From: Pediococcus argentinicus
GTDB taxonomy: Bacteria > Bacillota > Bacilli > Lactobacillales > Lactobacillaceae
Assembly (NCBI RefSeq): GCF_001437605.1
Contig: NZ_JQCQ01000008.1
Coordinates: 16,413 to 57,218, forward strand
Reading direction: 5' to 3'
Length of the DNA: 40,806 nucleotides
Shown: piece by piece, positions 9,034-17,714 of the stretch
Numbering within the stretch: position 1 is the first letter of the stretch
Layout: the number at the start of each line of letters is the position of its first letter
Program-made: the position numbers and the translations under genes
Notes under the pieces: model-generated
What the model saw: the letters and a program-made list of their open reading frames with translations, nothing else
Told to the model about the DNA's origin: nothing
Database searches by the model: none

Positions 9034-9513
9034 ATGACAATTGCACTATATGCTGGCAGTTTTGATCCTTTAACCAATGGTCATCTTGATGTAATCAAAA
9101 GATCTAGTAATATTTTTGATCAACTCATTATTGCAGTTGGTGAAAACACAAGTAAAAATAACTTGTTTACGCCTCAAGAACGGGTCAATTTTATTGAAAA
9201 AGCTACACAATATCTACCTAACGTAAAGGTTATTGGTTACCAAGGACTTACCGTAGAATTGTTTAAGCAGTTCGACGTGAATGTTCTTGTTCGTGGACTA
9301 CGTAATGGTACAGATTTGTTATATGAACAACAAATTGCTGAAATGAATCATTTTCTTGATAAAGAGGTTGAAACTGTTTTTATTCCAGCTGATCCAAAAT
9401 GGAATAAAACATCATCTAGTCTTTTAAAAGAAGTTATAATGATGGGCGGAAATATTGAAGGACTAGCTCCGGATTATGTTATTTCGGCTATGAAATCACG
9501 ATTGAAAAAGTAG
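9034..9513 (+). CDS. coaD: Phosphopantetheine adenylyltransferase
   Basis: A 159-residue nucleotidyltransferase that makes dephospho-CoA from 4'-phosphopantetheine and ATP. Motifs are [12 protein letters not shown] (6-17, with the T/HxGH signature), RGLRNGTD at 87-94 and SSSLLKE at 127-133. It is the last gene of the ftsW unit, closed by a short hairpin that overlaps its stop. The rsmD-coaD pair is conserved across most bacteria. Confidence 0.96.
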   Translation: MTIALYAGSFDPLTNGHLDVIKRSSNIFDQLIIAVGENTSKNNLFTPQERVNFIEKATQYLPNVKVIGYQGLTVELFKQFDVNVLVRGLRNGTDLLYEQQIAEMNHFLDKEVETVFIPADPKWNKTSSSLLKEVIMMGGNIEGLAPDYVISAMKSRLKK

Positions 9514-9531
9514 GAAAAATCCTACTTTTTT
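9509..9531 (+). terminator. Short terminator after coaD
   Basis: AGTAGGA and TCCTACT arms with an AAAA loop are followed by a T run; the stop codon of coaD is inside the left arm. Confidence 0.75.
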
Positions 9532-9566
9532 ATTTTGCGTATTTTTAGAGTGAAGGAAGTGATTAC

Positions 9567-10328
9567 ATGTTGGAAGAATTATGGGATAAATATCAACGCC
9601 AAATTATAATAAGTGGTGTTGCAGTTGCCGTAGTTACTATTGTAGTAGCGCTGTTAATGGGAGCGTGTAAAAACCCTAAAAGTAATGACTTGGCGGGGAT
9701 TAACGGCTCAAGTGCTATATCTACTAGTAGTGGAGTAAGTGGAGATACTGCTAACACTGATAACAAAATATCTGGGTCTACTCAATCAGTTACTACAAAA
9801 CCTGCTCCTGTTGCAAATACAAAAATAATGGTCGATGTAAAAGGTGCAGTTAAGAACCCAGGTGTTTATGAAGTAAAGGAAGGTATGCGAATCACAGATG
9901 CTATTAATCTGGCAGGTGGGTTAAATCGGTCAGCAGATCGGAAGCATGTTAACTTAGCCAGTCAACTTAGTGATCAGCAAGTGGTTTATGTTCCGATTCG
10001 TGGTGAGGTCAAAGGGCCAATCGTTGATAGCTCAGCGACTAGCACCACCAATAGTCCATCTGTGACTACATCCTCTAGTAGTGATAATGCAGTTAAAAGC
10101 TCTAGCACTTCACAGAACGACCAAAAATCAGATAGCGGTCAGGTTAATTTGAATTCGGCTAGTAAAGAGGACTTAACAAAATTAAATGGCATTGGTGACA
10201 AAAAAGCTGAGCAAATTGTGGCATACCGTGAGTCCCATGGTTCATTTAAGAATGTGGATGAACTAAAGCAAGTTCAAGGCATTGGTGATAAAATTTTTGA
10301 AACAATTAAAGCAAGCGTTGTAGTATGA
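9567..10328 (+). CDS. comEA: Competence DNA receptor ComEA
   Basis: A 253-residue membrane-anchored DNA-binding protein. Residues 13-32 form a membrane helix. Residues 86-145 form an SLBB domain (IMVDVKGAVKNPGVYEV, AINLAGGL, QQVVYVP). A Ser/Thr-rich linker covers about 150-190. Two helix-hairpin-helix motifs, LNGIGDKKAEQI and VQGIGDKIFETI, fill 192-253 and bind double-stranded DNA during uptake. It is the first gene of comEA-comEB-comEC. The ribosome binding site GAAGGAAGTG lies before ATG 9567. Transcription may start in the short gap after the coaD terminator. Confidence 0.95.
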   Translation: MLEELWDKYQRQIIISGVAVAVVTIVVALLMGACKNPKSNDLAGINGSSAISTSSGVSGDTANTDNKISGSTQSVTTKPAPVANTKIMVDVKGAVKNPGVYEVKEGMRITDAINLAGGLNRSADRKHVNLASQLSDQQVVYVPIRGEVKGPIVDSSATSTTNSPSVTTSSSSDNAVKSSSTSQNDQKSDSGQVNLNSASKEDLTKLNGIGDKKAEQIVAYRESHGSFKNVDELKQVQGIGDKIFETIKASVVV

Positions 10329-10350
10329 TACTAATAAATGAGGTGGAGAT

Positions 10351-10839
10351 ATGGATCAAAGAATTAATTGGGATCAGTACTTTATGACCCAGGCAACTTT
10401 ATTATCGTTACGAAGCACATGTACTAGATTATCCGTCGGTGCAGTTATTGTCCGTGACAAACGAGTGATTGCAGGAGGATACAATGGTTCTGTTGCTGGT
10501 GACGTTCATTGTATTGATGAAGGATGTTATTTAGTTGACGGACACTGTGTTAGAACAATTCACGCCGAAATGAATGCAATTTTGCAGTGTGCTAAATTCG
10601 GTGTTGCAACTGATGGAGCTGAAATTTATGTTACAGATTTTCCATGTTTACAATGTACAAAAATGATTTTGCAAGCTGGAATCACCAAAATTAATTATCT
10701 AAGAAATTATCATAATGATGAATATGCTGTTCAATTATTGGATCGAATGAAAATTGAAGTTAAACAAATCGATTTTACAGATCAAGATTTGTCAAAAATT
10801 GACGTTGCAAAGTTAATTCGTGATTCAGAAACTAAATAA
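10351..10839 (+). CDS. comEB: ComEB, deoxycytidylate deaminase family
   Basis: A 162-residue zinc-dependent deaminase. The zinc and catalytic motifs are HAE at 71-73 and PCLQC at 98-102. Extra conserved Cys/His residues (Cys54, Cys59, His65, Cys66) fit the dCMP deaminase group that binds a second zinc. It should convert dCMP to dUMP for dTMP synthesis. It lies in the comE operon, but in B. subtilis comEB is not needed for DNA uptake. An AGGTGGAG ribosome binding site precedes ATG 10351. Its end overlaps comEC by 20 bases. Confidence 0.94.
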   Translation: MDQRINWDQYFMTQATLLSLRSTCTRLSVGAVIVRDKRVIAGGYNGSVAGDVHCIDEGCYLVDGHCVRTIHAEMNAILQCAKFGVATDGAEIYVTDFPCLQCTKMILQAGITKINYLRNYHNDEYAVQLLDRMKIEVKQIDFTDQDLSKIDVAKLIRDSETK

Positions 10840-13087
10840 AATTCAGCCACTTTGGTACGCTATTGCTGTAGCGTTATTGCCATGTGTAATCTTTTTGGAA
10901 GATAAAATATTATGGCTTGGCCTGCTTACAATTTGGATAATACGTATTTTACTTTTACGGCAATTTAAAGTTACTTTTTTGGCGATAATTGTTGGACTGA
11001 TATTTTTTATTCACTTTAAAAATATTCAAACAAGAATCAACGCATTTAATGCTTTGGATAATAAAATTATTCGAGTTGTAAAAGCAAAAGTTACACCAGA
11101 TCAAATTGATGTTGAGGGCGATCATTTTACTATTCACAGCTTTGATAATAATGTTGTGCACTCAAGGCTTACTATTTCGGGTTATTTAAAAAAACAAGAA
11201 CAACAAGAACTCTTAGCCAAAATTAACAAGACCTCGGTCATTAATGTTAAAGGGATTTTTGAGAAGTTAGCTAAACCTACTAATTTTAATCAGCCTGATT
11301 TTGCTCTTAACTCGTATGGTAAAGGTGAGTATGTTAAGTTCAATAAGGCCACTTTTGTTAGCATGGAGGATTCTACTAATAAATCGATCTATACAGCAAT
11401 TCATCAATTACGATTTAATCTGATGAATAGGTGCAGACGTCTAACAGAGCCAATAAAAGGATATTGTCTTACGTTACTTTTTGGAAGCCAAACTGAGACA
11501 TTTAATGAAAACAACGAGGCTTTGAAAAATGTTGGCATCATTCATCTTTTCAGTATTTCTGGATTGCACTTATTTGCTTTTACTTTGTTATTAGAGCGAT
11601 TGGGTGCAGTGATAGGATTAACTAGAGGAAAAATCAAGTTTTTAGTTGTCGGATTACTTCCAGTTTATTATGTTGTTGGAGGTGGTTCAACAAGTCTCTT
11701 TAGGGCAGCAATGTCGGCTGCTATTTTAGCGGTCGCTAAAGGTACTAAAAGTTTGGATGGTTTAAATATTTGGTCGTTAGTTTTAATGATTAATCTATTT
11801 ATAAATCCATTTGTTTTACTGTCATTAGGAGGATTTTTAAGTTATTTACTATCGTTTATATTAATAATGCAGGCTAGAGTCGAAAATGTTGGTTCAATAA
11901 TGTCTAGTTGGAATTTATTTTTAATAAGCGTACCGATTTTGCTGTTTAAAACTTATCAAATTAACTTATTAACAACATTGTTCAATATGGTATTTATTCC
12001 AGTATTTTCTACAGTTGTATTTCCACTAGTAGCCATTACATATTTTGTGCCGTCGTTAGATAAGCTAAGCAATGTTATCATTCAAATATTTAATAAAATG
12101 ATTCAGGTTTCTAATGAATTACCAGGACTAATAAATTTTGGGAAACCCAATGAGTTAATTACAGTTTTAATCTTTGTTGCTAGCTTAGTTTATATTGGTA
12201 AAAAGAATTGGCGTAAAAGTACAGGATTATTTTTAATGTCTATCTATTTTTTGACGTTTTTGATAATTCATATTCCTATGAATGGAGAAGTAAGCTTTTT
12301 CGATGTTGGTCAGGGGGATAGTATTCTAATTCGTGAGCCATTAAACAAGTCGATTACATTGATTGATACTGGTGGTCACGTTGGTTTTGAGAAACCATCT
12401 TGGGCTAGAACTAGAGAAAACCATTTTATTGCGGCTAATAGCTCAATTCCATATCTAAAAAGTAAAGGAATCACGCGTCTCAATAATCTATGTTTGACAC
12501 ATCAGGATGCGGATCATATTGGCGAGGTAAGTGAGATCCTGAAAAACTTTCACGTTGATCGTCTGATTATTTCGAATGGAATGCAAAACACATTAGGATT
12601 TAAACGAAAAATATTGCCATTCTTAAAAAGCGAAACAAAATTAACAACTATTTTAGCAGGTGTACATCTTAAAGGACTTCCATTTGAAATATTAGGTCCA
12701 AATCATTCTGGGAGTGGTAAGAATGAAGATTCCATTACTTTGTATGGAAAATTTGGTGGAAAAACTTTTTTGTTTAGTGGTGATCTTGGACAAGTGGGAG
12801 AATGCGAATTACTCCGGCGTAATCCTAATCTAAAGGTAGATGTTTTTAAGTTAGGACATCATGGGAGTAAAACATCCAATGGTAAAAGCTTTCTTGCTGA
12901 GATTCAACCTAAGTTAGCTATTATTTCAGCTGGAAGAGATAATCACTACAATCATCCAAATCCAGAAACAATACGTCGGTTGAAGGAATTAGGCATTCCA
13001 TCTGTTTCAACACAAACAAGAGGGATGATTTCATATAGATATGGTGTTCGTAATGTGGGAAAATGGTATACAAAGATTGCACAGTAA
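10820..13087 (+). CDS. comEC: DNA uptake channel ComEC/Rec2
   Basis: A 755-residue membrane protein that carries single-stranded DNA across the membrane. N-terminal helices and a soluble OB-like region (about 90-160) are followed by the competence domain, with many hydrophobic helices (about 195-500, including HLFSISGLHLFAF). The C-terminal metallo-beta-lactamase domain has FDVGQGDS, IDTGGH, the metal motif HQDADH at 561-566, and GHHGSKTS with HHG at 680-682. The metal motif looks intact. The GTG start at 10820 overlaps comEB and lacks a clear ribosome binding site, so translation is probably coupled. The gene is full length with no frameshift, so DNA uptake may be functional. Confidence 0.95.
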   Translation: MIQKLNKIQPLWYAIAVALLPCVIFLEDKILWLGLLTIWIIRILLLRQFKVTFLAIIVGLIFFIHFKNIQTRINAFNALDNKIIRVVKAKVTPDQIDVEGDHFTIHSFDNNVVHSRLTISGYLKKQEQQELLAKINKTSVINVKGIFEKLAKPTNFNQPDFALNSYGKGEYVKFNKATFVSMEDSTNKSIYTAIHQLRFNLMNRCRRLTEPIKGYCLTLLFGSQTETFNENNEALKNVGIIHLFSISGLHLFAFTLLLERLGAVIGLTRGKIKFLVVGLLPVYYVVGGGSTSLFRAAMSAAILAVAKGTKSLDGLNIWSLVLMINLFINPFVLLSLGGFLSYLLSFILIMQARVENVGSIMSSWNLFLISVPILLFKTYQINLLTTLFNMVFIPVFSTVVFPLVAITYFVPSLDKLSNVIIQIFNKMIQVSNELPGLINFGKPNELITVLIFVASLVYIGKKNWRKSTGLFLMSIYFLTFLIIHIPMNGEVSFFDVGQGDSILIREPLNKSITLIDTGGHVGFEKPSWARTRENHFIAANSSIPYLKSKGITRLNNLCLTHQDADHIGEVSEILKNFHVDRLIISNGMQNTLGFKRKILPFLKSETKLTTILAGVHLKGLPFEILGPNHSGSGKNEDSITLYGKFGGKTFLFSGDLGQVGECELLRRNPNLKVDVFKLGHHGSKTSNGKSFLAEIQPKLAIISAGRDNHYNHPNPETIRRLKELGIPSVSTQTRGMISYRYGVRNVGKWYTKIAQ

Positions 13088-13096
13088 GGAAAAATT

Positions 13097-14119
13097 ATGA
13101 AAATAAATGAACTTTCGAAGAATATTGATAATCAAAGAATTGATCCAGTTTATTTGGTACAAGGAAATGATCAATATTTGCAAGAAAAAGTAGAAAAAGC
13201 ATTGCTAAGTATTATTCCAGATGATCAACGGATTATGAATGTTGGAATATTAGATTTTGAGCAAACGACAATGAGTAATATTTTAAATGAAGTAGAATCT
13301 GCTCCTTTTTTTGGTGAACGTAGACTGGTAATAGTACGGAACGCAAAGTTTTTAACTGGGGAACGATTGAAGCAGAAAGTTGATCTTGATGGATTGGTCA
13401 ACTACTTGAATCATCCGGAACCAACAACTGTAATGGTTATTTTAGCACCATATGCCAAGCTAGATGGACGAAAAAAAATTGTAAAGGACCTAAAAACAAA
13501 AGCCACTCTGATTAATACTGATAGTCCTTCTGAAAATGAAGTAAGGGGATATGTTAACTCGGATATTGAACATAATGGATATCAAATCGATAATAATGGG
13601 ATGAATCTTTTAATTAGTCGAACAGATGCCAATTTAGCGACTATTATGAACGAGTTACCTAAACTATATCTTTATGGTGTTGATTCTAAGATGATCACGG
13701 AACAGGCAGTTTCAGAATTGGTGCCACAGAGTTTGAATCAAAATGTATTTGATCTCATCAACGCTCTGTTAAACTCTAATATAAAAAAAGCACTCGATAT
13801 TTATGCTGACTTAATGGTTTTGCAGGAACAGCCATTAAGAATCAATGCTGCTTTATTAAGTCAATTTAGATTATTAATTCAAAGTAAAATTTTAAGTGAA
13901 CGTGGGTTCTCACAGGGGAAAGTTGCTGAGGAATTAAAAGTGCATCCATATCGAGTGAAACTTGCACTACAAACCAGTCGTCGTTTTAATCTGGAAAGAT
14001 TAGAAGCAGGATATTTGGGGTTAGTGGATATTGAGCACCAACTGAAATCAACTACTCGTGATCCACAGGGGTTGTTTGAACTATTCCTAGTTAAATTTAA
14101 CAATAAAAAAAAGATTTGA
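13097..14119 (+). CDS. holA: DNA polymerase III subunit delta
   Basis: A 340-residue clamp-loader subunit that opens the beta sliding clamp. The N-terminal IDPVYLVQGNDQYLQEKVEKA and SAPFFGERRLVIVRNAKFL segments, and the C-terminal helical region ending near STTRDPQGLFELFLVKF, fit the family. It follows comEC by 9 bases, and comEC-holA-rpsT is the standard Firmicutes order. TAAGGAAA serves as ribosome binding site. It ends in a hairpin shared with the convergent rpsT. Confidence 0.93.
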   Translation: MKINELSKNIDNQRIDPVYLVQGNDQYLQEKVEKALLSIIPDDQRIMNVGILDFEQTTMSNILNEVESAPFFGERRLVIVRNAKFLTGERLKQKVDLDGLVNYLNHPEPTTVMVILAPYAKLDGRKKIVKDLKTKATLINTDSPSENEVRGYVNSDIEHNGYQIDNNGMNLLISRTDANLATIMNELPKLYLYGVDSKMITEQAVSELVPQSLNQNVFDLINALLNSNIKKALDIYADLMVLQEQPLRINAALLSQFRLLIQSKILSERGFSQGKVAEELKVHPYRVKLALQTSRRFNLERLEAGYLGLVDIEHQLKSTTRDPQGLFELFLVKFNNKKKI

Positions 14120-14145
14120 AACTTTAAGTTTCAAATCTTTATTTG
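14107..14145. terminator. Bidirectional terminator between holA and rpsT
   Basis: AAAGATTTGAAACTT and AAGTTTCAAATCTTT are near-perfect complementary arms flanked by an A tract on the left and a T-rich tract on the right. It overlaps the ends of both genes. Confidence 0.85.
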
Positions 14146-14393
14146 TTTAATTGTTTAGCTAAACGAGATTTCTTGTTTGCAGCATTGTTAGCTTTGATCA
14201 AACCTTTTGATTTAGCTTTATCAATCTTACTGTAAGCGTTAGTTAAAAGTTCTGCAGCATTGTCTGAGCTGTTTTTTGCAGCTGTTTCGAATGCCTTGAT
14301 GCTTGTACGCATTGCGCTCAATTGTGAACGATTACGGTCAGCAGCTTTTTCATTCGTGCGAACACGTTTCATTGCGGACTTGATAACTGGCAT
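14139..14393 (-). CDS. rpsT: 30S ribosomal protein S20
   Basis: An 84-residue basic protein, MPVIKSAMKRVRTNEKA..., with the usual S20 helical, Lys/Ala-rich content (KAKSKGLIKANNAANKKSRL). The ATG at 14391-14393 is chosen because GGAGGTG lies 7 bases upstream. A GTG at 14406 in the same frame overlaps that ribosome binding site and is not a start. It is a single gene with its own strong promoter. Confidence 0.97.
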   Translation of the reverse strand: MPVIKSAMKRVRTNEKAADRNRSQLSAMRTSIKAFETAAKNSSDNAAELLTNAYSKIDKAKSKGLIKANNAANKKSRLAKQLNK

Positions 14394-14437
14394 GTGATTC
14401 ACCTCCACTGGTTTCTATCGTAAATACAACAACGATT

Positions 14438-14466
14438 ATTATACAGAATCTATTGATGTTATGCAA
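14438..14466 (-). promoter_or_regulatory. Promoter of rpsT
   Basis: On the minus strand TTGCAT, a 17-bp spacer and a perfect TATAAT lie about 45 bases before the rpsT start. It is back-to-back with the rpsO promoter, with 16 bases between their -35 boxes. Confidence 0.85.
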
Positions 14467-14482
14467 TAAGTGAATTACTAAC

Positions 14483-14511
14483 TTGCAAAATAATTGGAAT
14501 TTTTGTATGAT
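14483..14511 (+). promoter_or_regulatory. Promoter of rpsO
   Basis: TTGCAA, a 17-bp spacer and TATGAT are seen; transcription would start near 14518, giving a leader of about 87 bases before the rpsO ATG at 14605. Confidence 0.83.
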
Positions 14512-14518
14512 ACTAAGA

Positions 14519-14597
14519 GTGCTTAGCACATACCTATTACTTAGTTTTACGATCTGCCGACGTAATACTCAGTTATAGGAAATAAAAGAATGAGGTG
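14519..14597 (+). promoter_or_regulatory. Structured rpsO leader, candidate S15 autoregulatory RNA
   Basis: Two hairpins are visible. The first is GTGC-TTA-GCAC at 14519-14529. The second, 14533-14579, has 19-base arms with 16 pairs and three single mismatches around the loop ATCTGCCGA: CCTAT/ATAGG, ACT/AGT, AGT/ACT and TTACG/CGTAA. No T run follows, so it is not a terminator. The GAGGTG ribosome binding site is at 14592-14597. S15 represses its own mRNA through leader RNA structures in several bacterial groups; that this RNA binds S15 is inference. Confidence 0.6.
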
Positions 14598-14604
14598 TTA
14601 AAAA

Positions 14605-14874
14605 ATGGCTATTTCACAAACAACAAAAAACGAAATTATCGCAAAGTATGCTCGTCATGAAGGCGACACAGGTTCTGCAGAAGTACAAATTGCAGTTCTA
14701 ACTGCTGATATTAATGAAATCAATGAACATTTACGTGTTCACCGTAAAGATTTTCATTCACAACGTGGATTGATGAAGAAGATCGGTCATCGTCGTAACT
14801 TGCTTGCATATCTTCGTAAGAATGATGTTCAACGTTACCGCGATTTGATCCAAAGTCTTGGACTACGTCGTTAA
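14605..14874 (+). CDS. rpsO: 30S ribosomal protein S15
   Basis: An 89-residue protein of standard length. The family signature runs from [14 protein letters not shown] through [18 protein letters not shown] to the basic [14 protein letters not shown]. It binds the central domain of 16S rRNA and helps build the platform of the 30S subunit. TGAGGTG lies before the ATG. It is a single-gene unit with its own promoter, structured leader and terminator. rnjB follows, as in other lactobacilli. Confidence 0.97.
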   Translation: MAISQTTKNEIIAKYARHEGDTGSAEVQIAVLTADINEINEHLRVHRKDFHSQRGLMKKIGHRRNLLAYLRKNDVQRYRDLIQSLGLRR

Positions 14875-14890
14875 TATTTGTAACACATTT

Positions 14891-14927
14891 AAGCATTCTC
14901 TTCGTTATTGAAGAGGATGCTTTTTTG
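14891..14927 (+). terminator. Terminator after rpsO
   Basis: AGCATTCTCTTC pairs with GAAGAGGATGCT (one G-T pair) around a GTTATT loop, followed by T residues. Confidence 0.9.
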
Positions 14928-14952
14928 TTTAGTAATTAAAATATGTTAAAAT
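14925..14952 (+). promoter_or_regulatory. Candidate promoter of rnjB
   Basis: TTGTTT, 16 bases and TAAAAT, starting right at the end of the rpsO terminator and about 55 bases before the rnjB start. Confidence 0.45.
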
Positions 14953-15008
14953 GAAAGCACTGTAACTCGTTCGGAATAAAAAACAAAAATTAATATAGGT
15001 GGTAAAAA

Positions 15009-16718
15009 ATGAGTGATATTGTAAAAATAATTCCATTTGGCGGAGTTCGCGAAAATGGAAAGAATATGTATGCTGTTCAAGTAAATGAAGATATCTTTAT
15101 TTTGGACTGTGGTCTTAAATACCCAGAAAATGAATTGCTAGGAATTGATATTGTTATTCCAGACTTTTCATATCTAAAAGAACATAAAGACCAAATAGTT
15201 GGTGTGTTCTTAACTCACGGTCATGCTGATGCTATTGGAGCACTTCCATATTTCTTGCAGGACTTTAAAGTTCCTGTCTTTGGATCTGAGATGACAATTG
15301 CCTTGGCTAAGATTGATGTAGAAGAGGAGCCAGCACTAAAGGGATTCAATGATTTTCATATTGTTGATGAACAAAAAGAAATTGATTTTGGAAACGTAGT
15401 TGTTTCTTTCTTCAAGACTACACATTCCATTCCAAACTCATTGGGAATCGTACTAAAGACTAGTCAAGGACAGGTTGTTTATACTGGTGATTTCAAATTT
15501 GATCAAACTGCTGTTTCGGAATATGCGACAGACTATGGTCGTTTAGCTGAAATCGGAAATAGTAAAGTTCTTGCTTTGCTGAGTGACTCTGCAAATGCTG
15601 AAAATTACAAGCCATCAGCTAATGAGATTGATATTTCTGGCAAAATTATGGAAACAGTTAAATATCATGACGGAAGAATAATTGTTGCTTCTGTTGCTTC
15701 TAATATTCTTAGAATTCAACAAGTTATCAATGCTGCCGCAAAAGCTGGTCGAAAAGTCATTTTAACTGGTCACGATTTAGAGAAAATTGTTAATACAGCT
15801 CTCCAAATGAACAAACTTCATTTACCAGATCCTGATTTAATTGTTCCACTTAGCCAAATTGATAAATTAGCCCCAGAACAAGTAATCTTGCTTGAAACTG
15901 GTAAGATGGGTGAGCCTATTAAGGCGCTACAAAAGATGGCTGCTCGTAAAACGGGGGCACAAAGTATTCAGAAGGGTGATTTAGTTTATATTACAACGAC
16001 TCCTTCACATGCTATGGAAACAACCGTTGCTAAAACAAAAGATATGTTGTATCGCGCTGGCGCGGAAGTTAAGTCAATTTCTGATGAAGTTAATTCAGCT
16101 GGTCATGCTACTAAAGATGATCTTCAATTAATGATTAACATTTTAAAACCAGAATATCTTATTCCAATTCAAGGTGAATATCGTTTGTTGGCTGCTCATG
16201 CTGATTTGGCTCAAGAAGCTGGAATTCCAGCTGATCATATTTTTATCACTACTAAGGGTGATGTCTTAGAATATGATGGCAAAGAAATGCATCTAGGAAA
16301 AGGTATTGAAGTTGGTAATACCATGATTGATGGAATTGGTGTCGGAGATATCGGAAATATTGTTCTTCGTGATCGAAAGATTCTTTCTGAAGATGGTATC
16401 TTTGTTGCAGTTGTGACAATTGATCGTAAGAAAAAGAAAATTATTACTGATCCTAAAATTACATCTAAAGGATTTGTCTACCAAAGAACCAGTTCTGAAT
16501 TGATTTCGGAGAGTGCTGAGATTGTGAAGAATGTGGTTCAAGCAAATCTTGATAATAAGGAATTTGACTGGGGTCATTTAAAACAAGATGTTCGCGAAAA
16601 ACTAGGCAAATATTTGTTTGAACAAACTAAGCGTCATCCAGTAATTTTGCCAGTCATTATGGAAGTTAATCAACATCACCGCAAACGGGTTAATAATAAC
16701 AAGAATAATGAAAAGTAA
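15009..16718 (+). CDS. rnjB: Ribonuclease J2 (degenerate metal site)
   Basis: A 569-residue RNase J family protein. Compared with J1 in this window, key metal-binding positions are changed. HGHEDH becomes HGHADA at 70-75, with Ala75 replacing the second-shell His, and PIHGEYR becomes PIQGEYR. TSGHGG becomes SAGHAT. This is the pattern expected for J2, which is weakly active or inactive alone and works in complex with J1. Its place after rpsO is also typical of lactobacilli. The ribosome binding site ATAGGTGG precedes ATG 15009. The last 11 bases overlap the next gene. Confidence 0.94.
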   Translation: MSDIVKIIPFGGVRENGKNMYAVQVNEDIFILDCGLKYPENELLGIDIVIPDFSYLKEHKDQIVGVFLTHGHADAIGALPYFLQDFKVPVFGSEMTIALAKIDVEEEPALKGFNDFHIVDEQKEIDFGNVVVSFFKTTHSIPNSLGIVLKTSQGQVVYTGDFKFDQTAVSEYATDYGRLAEIGNSKVLALLSDSANAENYKPSANEIDISGKIMETVKYHDGRIIVASVASNILRIQQVINAAAKAGRKVILTGHDLEKIVNTALQMNKLHLPDPDLIVPLSQIDKLAPEQVILLETGKMGEPIKALQKMAARKTGAQSIQKGDLVYITTTPSHAMETTVAKTKDMLYRAGAEVKSISDEVNSAGHATKDDLQLMINILKPEYLIPIQGEYRLLAAHADLAQEAGIPADHIFITTKGDVLEYDGKEMHLGKGIEVGNTMIDGIGVGDIGNIVLRDRKILSEDGIFVAVVTIDRKKKKIITDPKITSKGFVYQRTSSELISESAEIVKNVVQANLDNKEFDWGHLKQDVREKLGKYLFEQTKRHPVILPVIMEVNQHHRKRVNNNKNNEK

Positions 16719-17598
16719 AAATAATCAATTTCAAGAGATTGATCCACTAATTGAAAATGGTGAGACTAGTCGTGCAATGGAACTGTTAGAAAAATTAGAC
16801 AGGAACGATTTTAACTCTGAGGTGGTTTCTCGGATTGTAAAAATTCATCTAATGAATAAACAGTACCAGATGGCCTTGAAACGGATTAATGAACATAGTA
16901 GGTGGTTTAGTGAAAACCAGCCTACTTTTTATATAGAAACATTAATTCAAGCTAAGTCATATGTACCTGCTTATCAATTTTTGATCAGTATTCAAGAAAA
17001 TTTGAAAGATTCGGATTATGAAGCTTTAAAAAAGTTACTTTTCCAGGAAATGGATTTATTTAAGCGGAATTCAAAACAAACTATCATAGAATTAAAGAAG
17101 TCACTGTATCATATTGGTAATCATAATTTGATTGAGCAACAAAGAGTTTTAGAACAATCATTTAGTTTACCTATTAAAGAGTTTGAAGAGGCTGTTAAGT
17201 TCGCTTTGGTTGATCCGTTCTTAAATCAATTTATGAGAGTTACTTTGTTAGAACAGTTGGTATCTTTGCAGAGTGCAGAAAAAGTACAATTTATGTGGAT
17301 TGATCATAATCAGTATGAGGTTATTCCTTCAGAGTTAACCATCTTTAACAAGGATCCATTGTATCGGGATATAATTCATCAATTAGACAATGAAATTAAA
17401 AATCCAAGTGAAGTACAACAGTTAAAACAAAGTTTAGAAATTTATTACAGATTATCTTTCCCTTTTGAAACAAAGATTAATAACAGCTCTACAAAATGGA
17501 TAGAATCTTTAACGAGTGAGAATCCTGATTTGCAGGCCAGAGGTCGGTTAAGGATACTGGACGAAATGTTACAAGATATTTCAAATATATTAAAATAA
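16708..17598 (+). CDS. TPR-like helical protein of unknown function
   Basis: A 296-residue protein. The first ~80 residues read as paired helices with TPR-like spacing (ENGETSRAMELLEKL, NKQYQMALKRINEHS, SYVPAYQFLISIQE). The rest is helical with no motif I recognise. It has no signal peptide or membrane segment. It overlaps the end of rnjB by 11 bases and lacks its own ribosome binding site, so translation is probably coupled to RNase J2. That suggests a link with RNA metabolism, but this is only inference from position. A DUF3196-type assignment is possible but unproven. Confidence 0.75.
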   Translation: MKSKNNQFQEIDPLIENGETSRAMELLEKLDRNDFNSEVVSRIVKIHLMNKQYQMALKRINEHSRWFSENQPTFYIETLIQAKSYVPAYQFLISIQENLKDSDYEALKKLLFQEMDLFKRNSKQTIIELKKSLYHIGNHNLIEQQRVLEQSFSLPIKEFEEAVKFALVDPFLNQFMRVTLLEQLVSLQSAEKVQFMWIDHNQYEVIPSELTIFNKDPLYRDIIHQLDNEIKNPSEVQQLKQSLEIYYRLSFPFETKINNSSTKWIESLTSENPDLQARGRLRILDEMLQDISNILK

Positions 17599-17630
17599 CA
17601 ACAAAATTATTATTATTATTGATTTTATTG

Positions 17631-17660
17631 TTTACAAGTTAATCGTCATTATCATATAAT
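17631..17660 (+). promoter_or_regulatory. Candidate upstream promoter (P1) of tuf
   Basis: TTTACA, 18 bases, TATAAT. It would give a leader of about 120 bases. Confidence 0.55.
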
Positions 17661-17686
17661 ACTTAAGGATTCTCTGAGGGGACAGG

Positions 17687-17714
17687 TTGCCTTTCGTTGA
17701 GGATGTAGTATAAT
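17687..17714 (+). promoter_or_regulatory. Candidate downstream promoter (P2) of tuf
   Basis: TTGCCT, 16 bases, TATAAT, about 72 bases before the tuf ATG. It lies between the arms of an inverted repeat GGATTCT (17667-17673) / AGAATCC (17724-17730), which could pair only in the longer P1 transcript. Confidence 0.55.
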
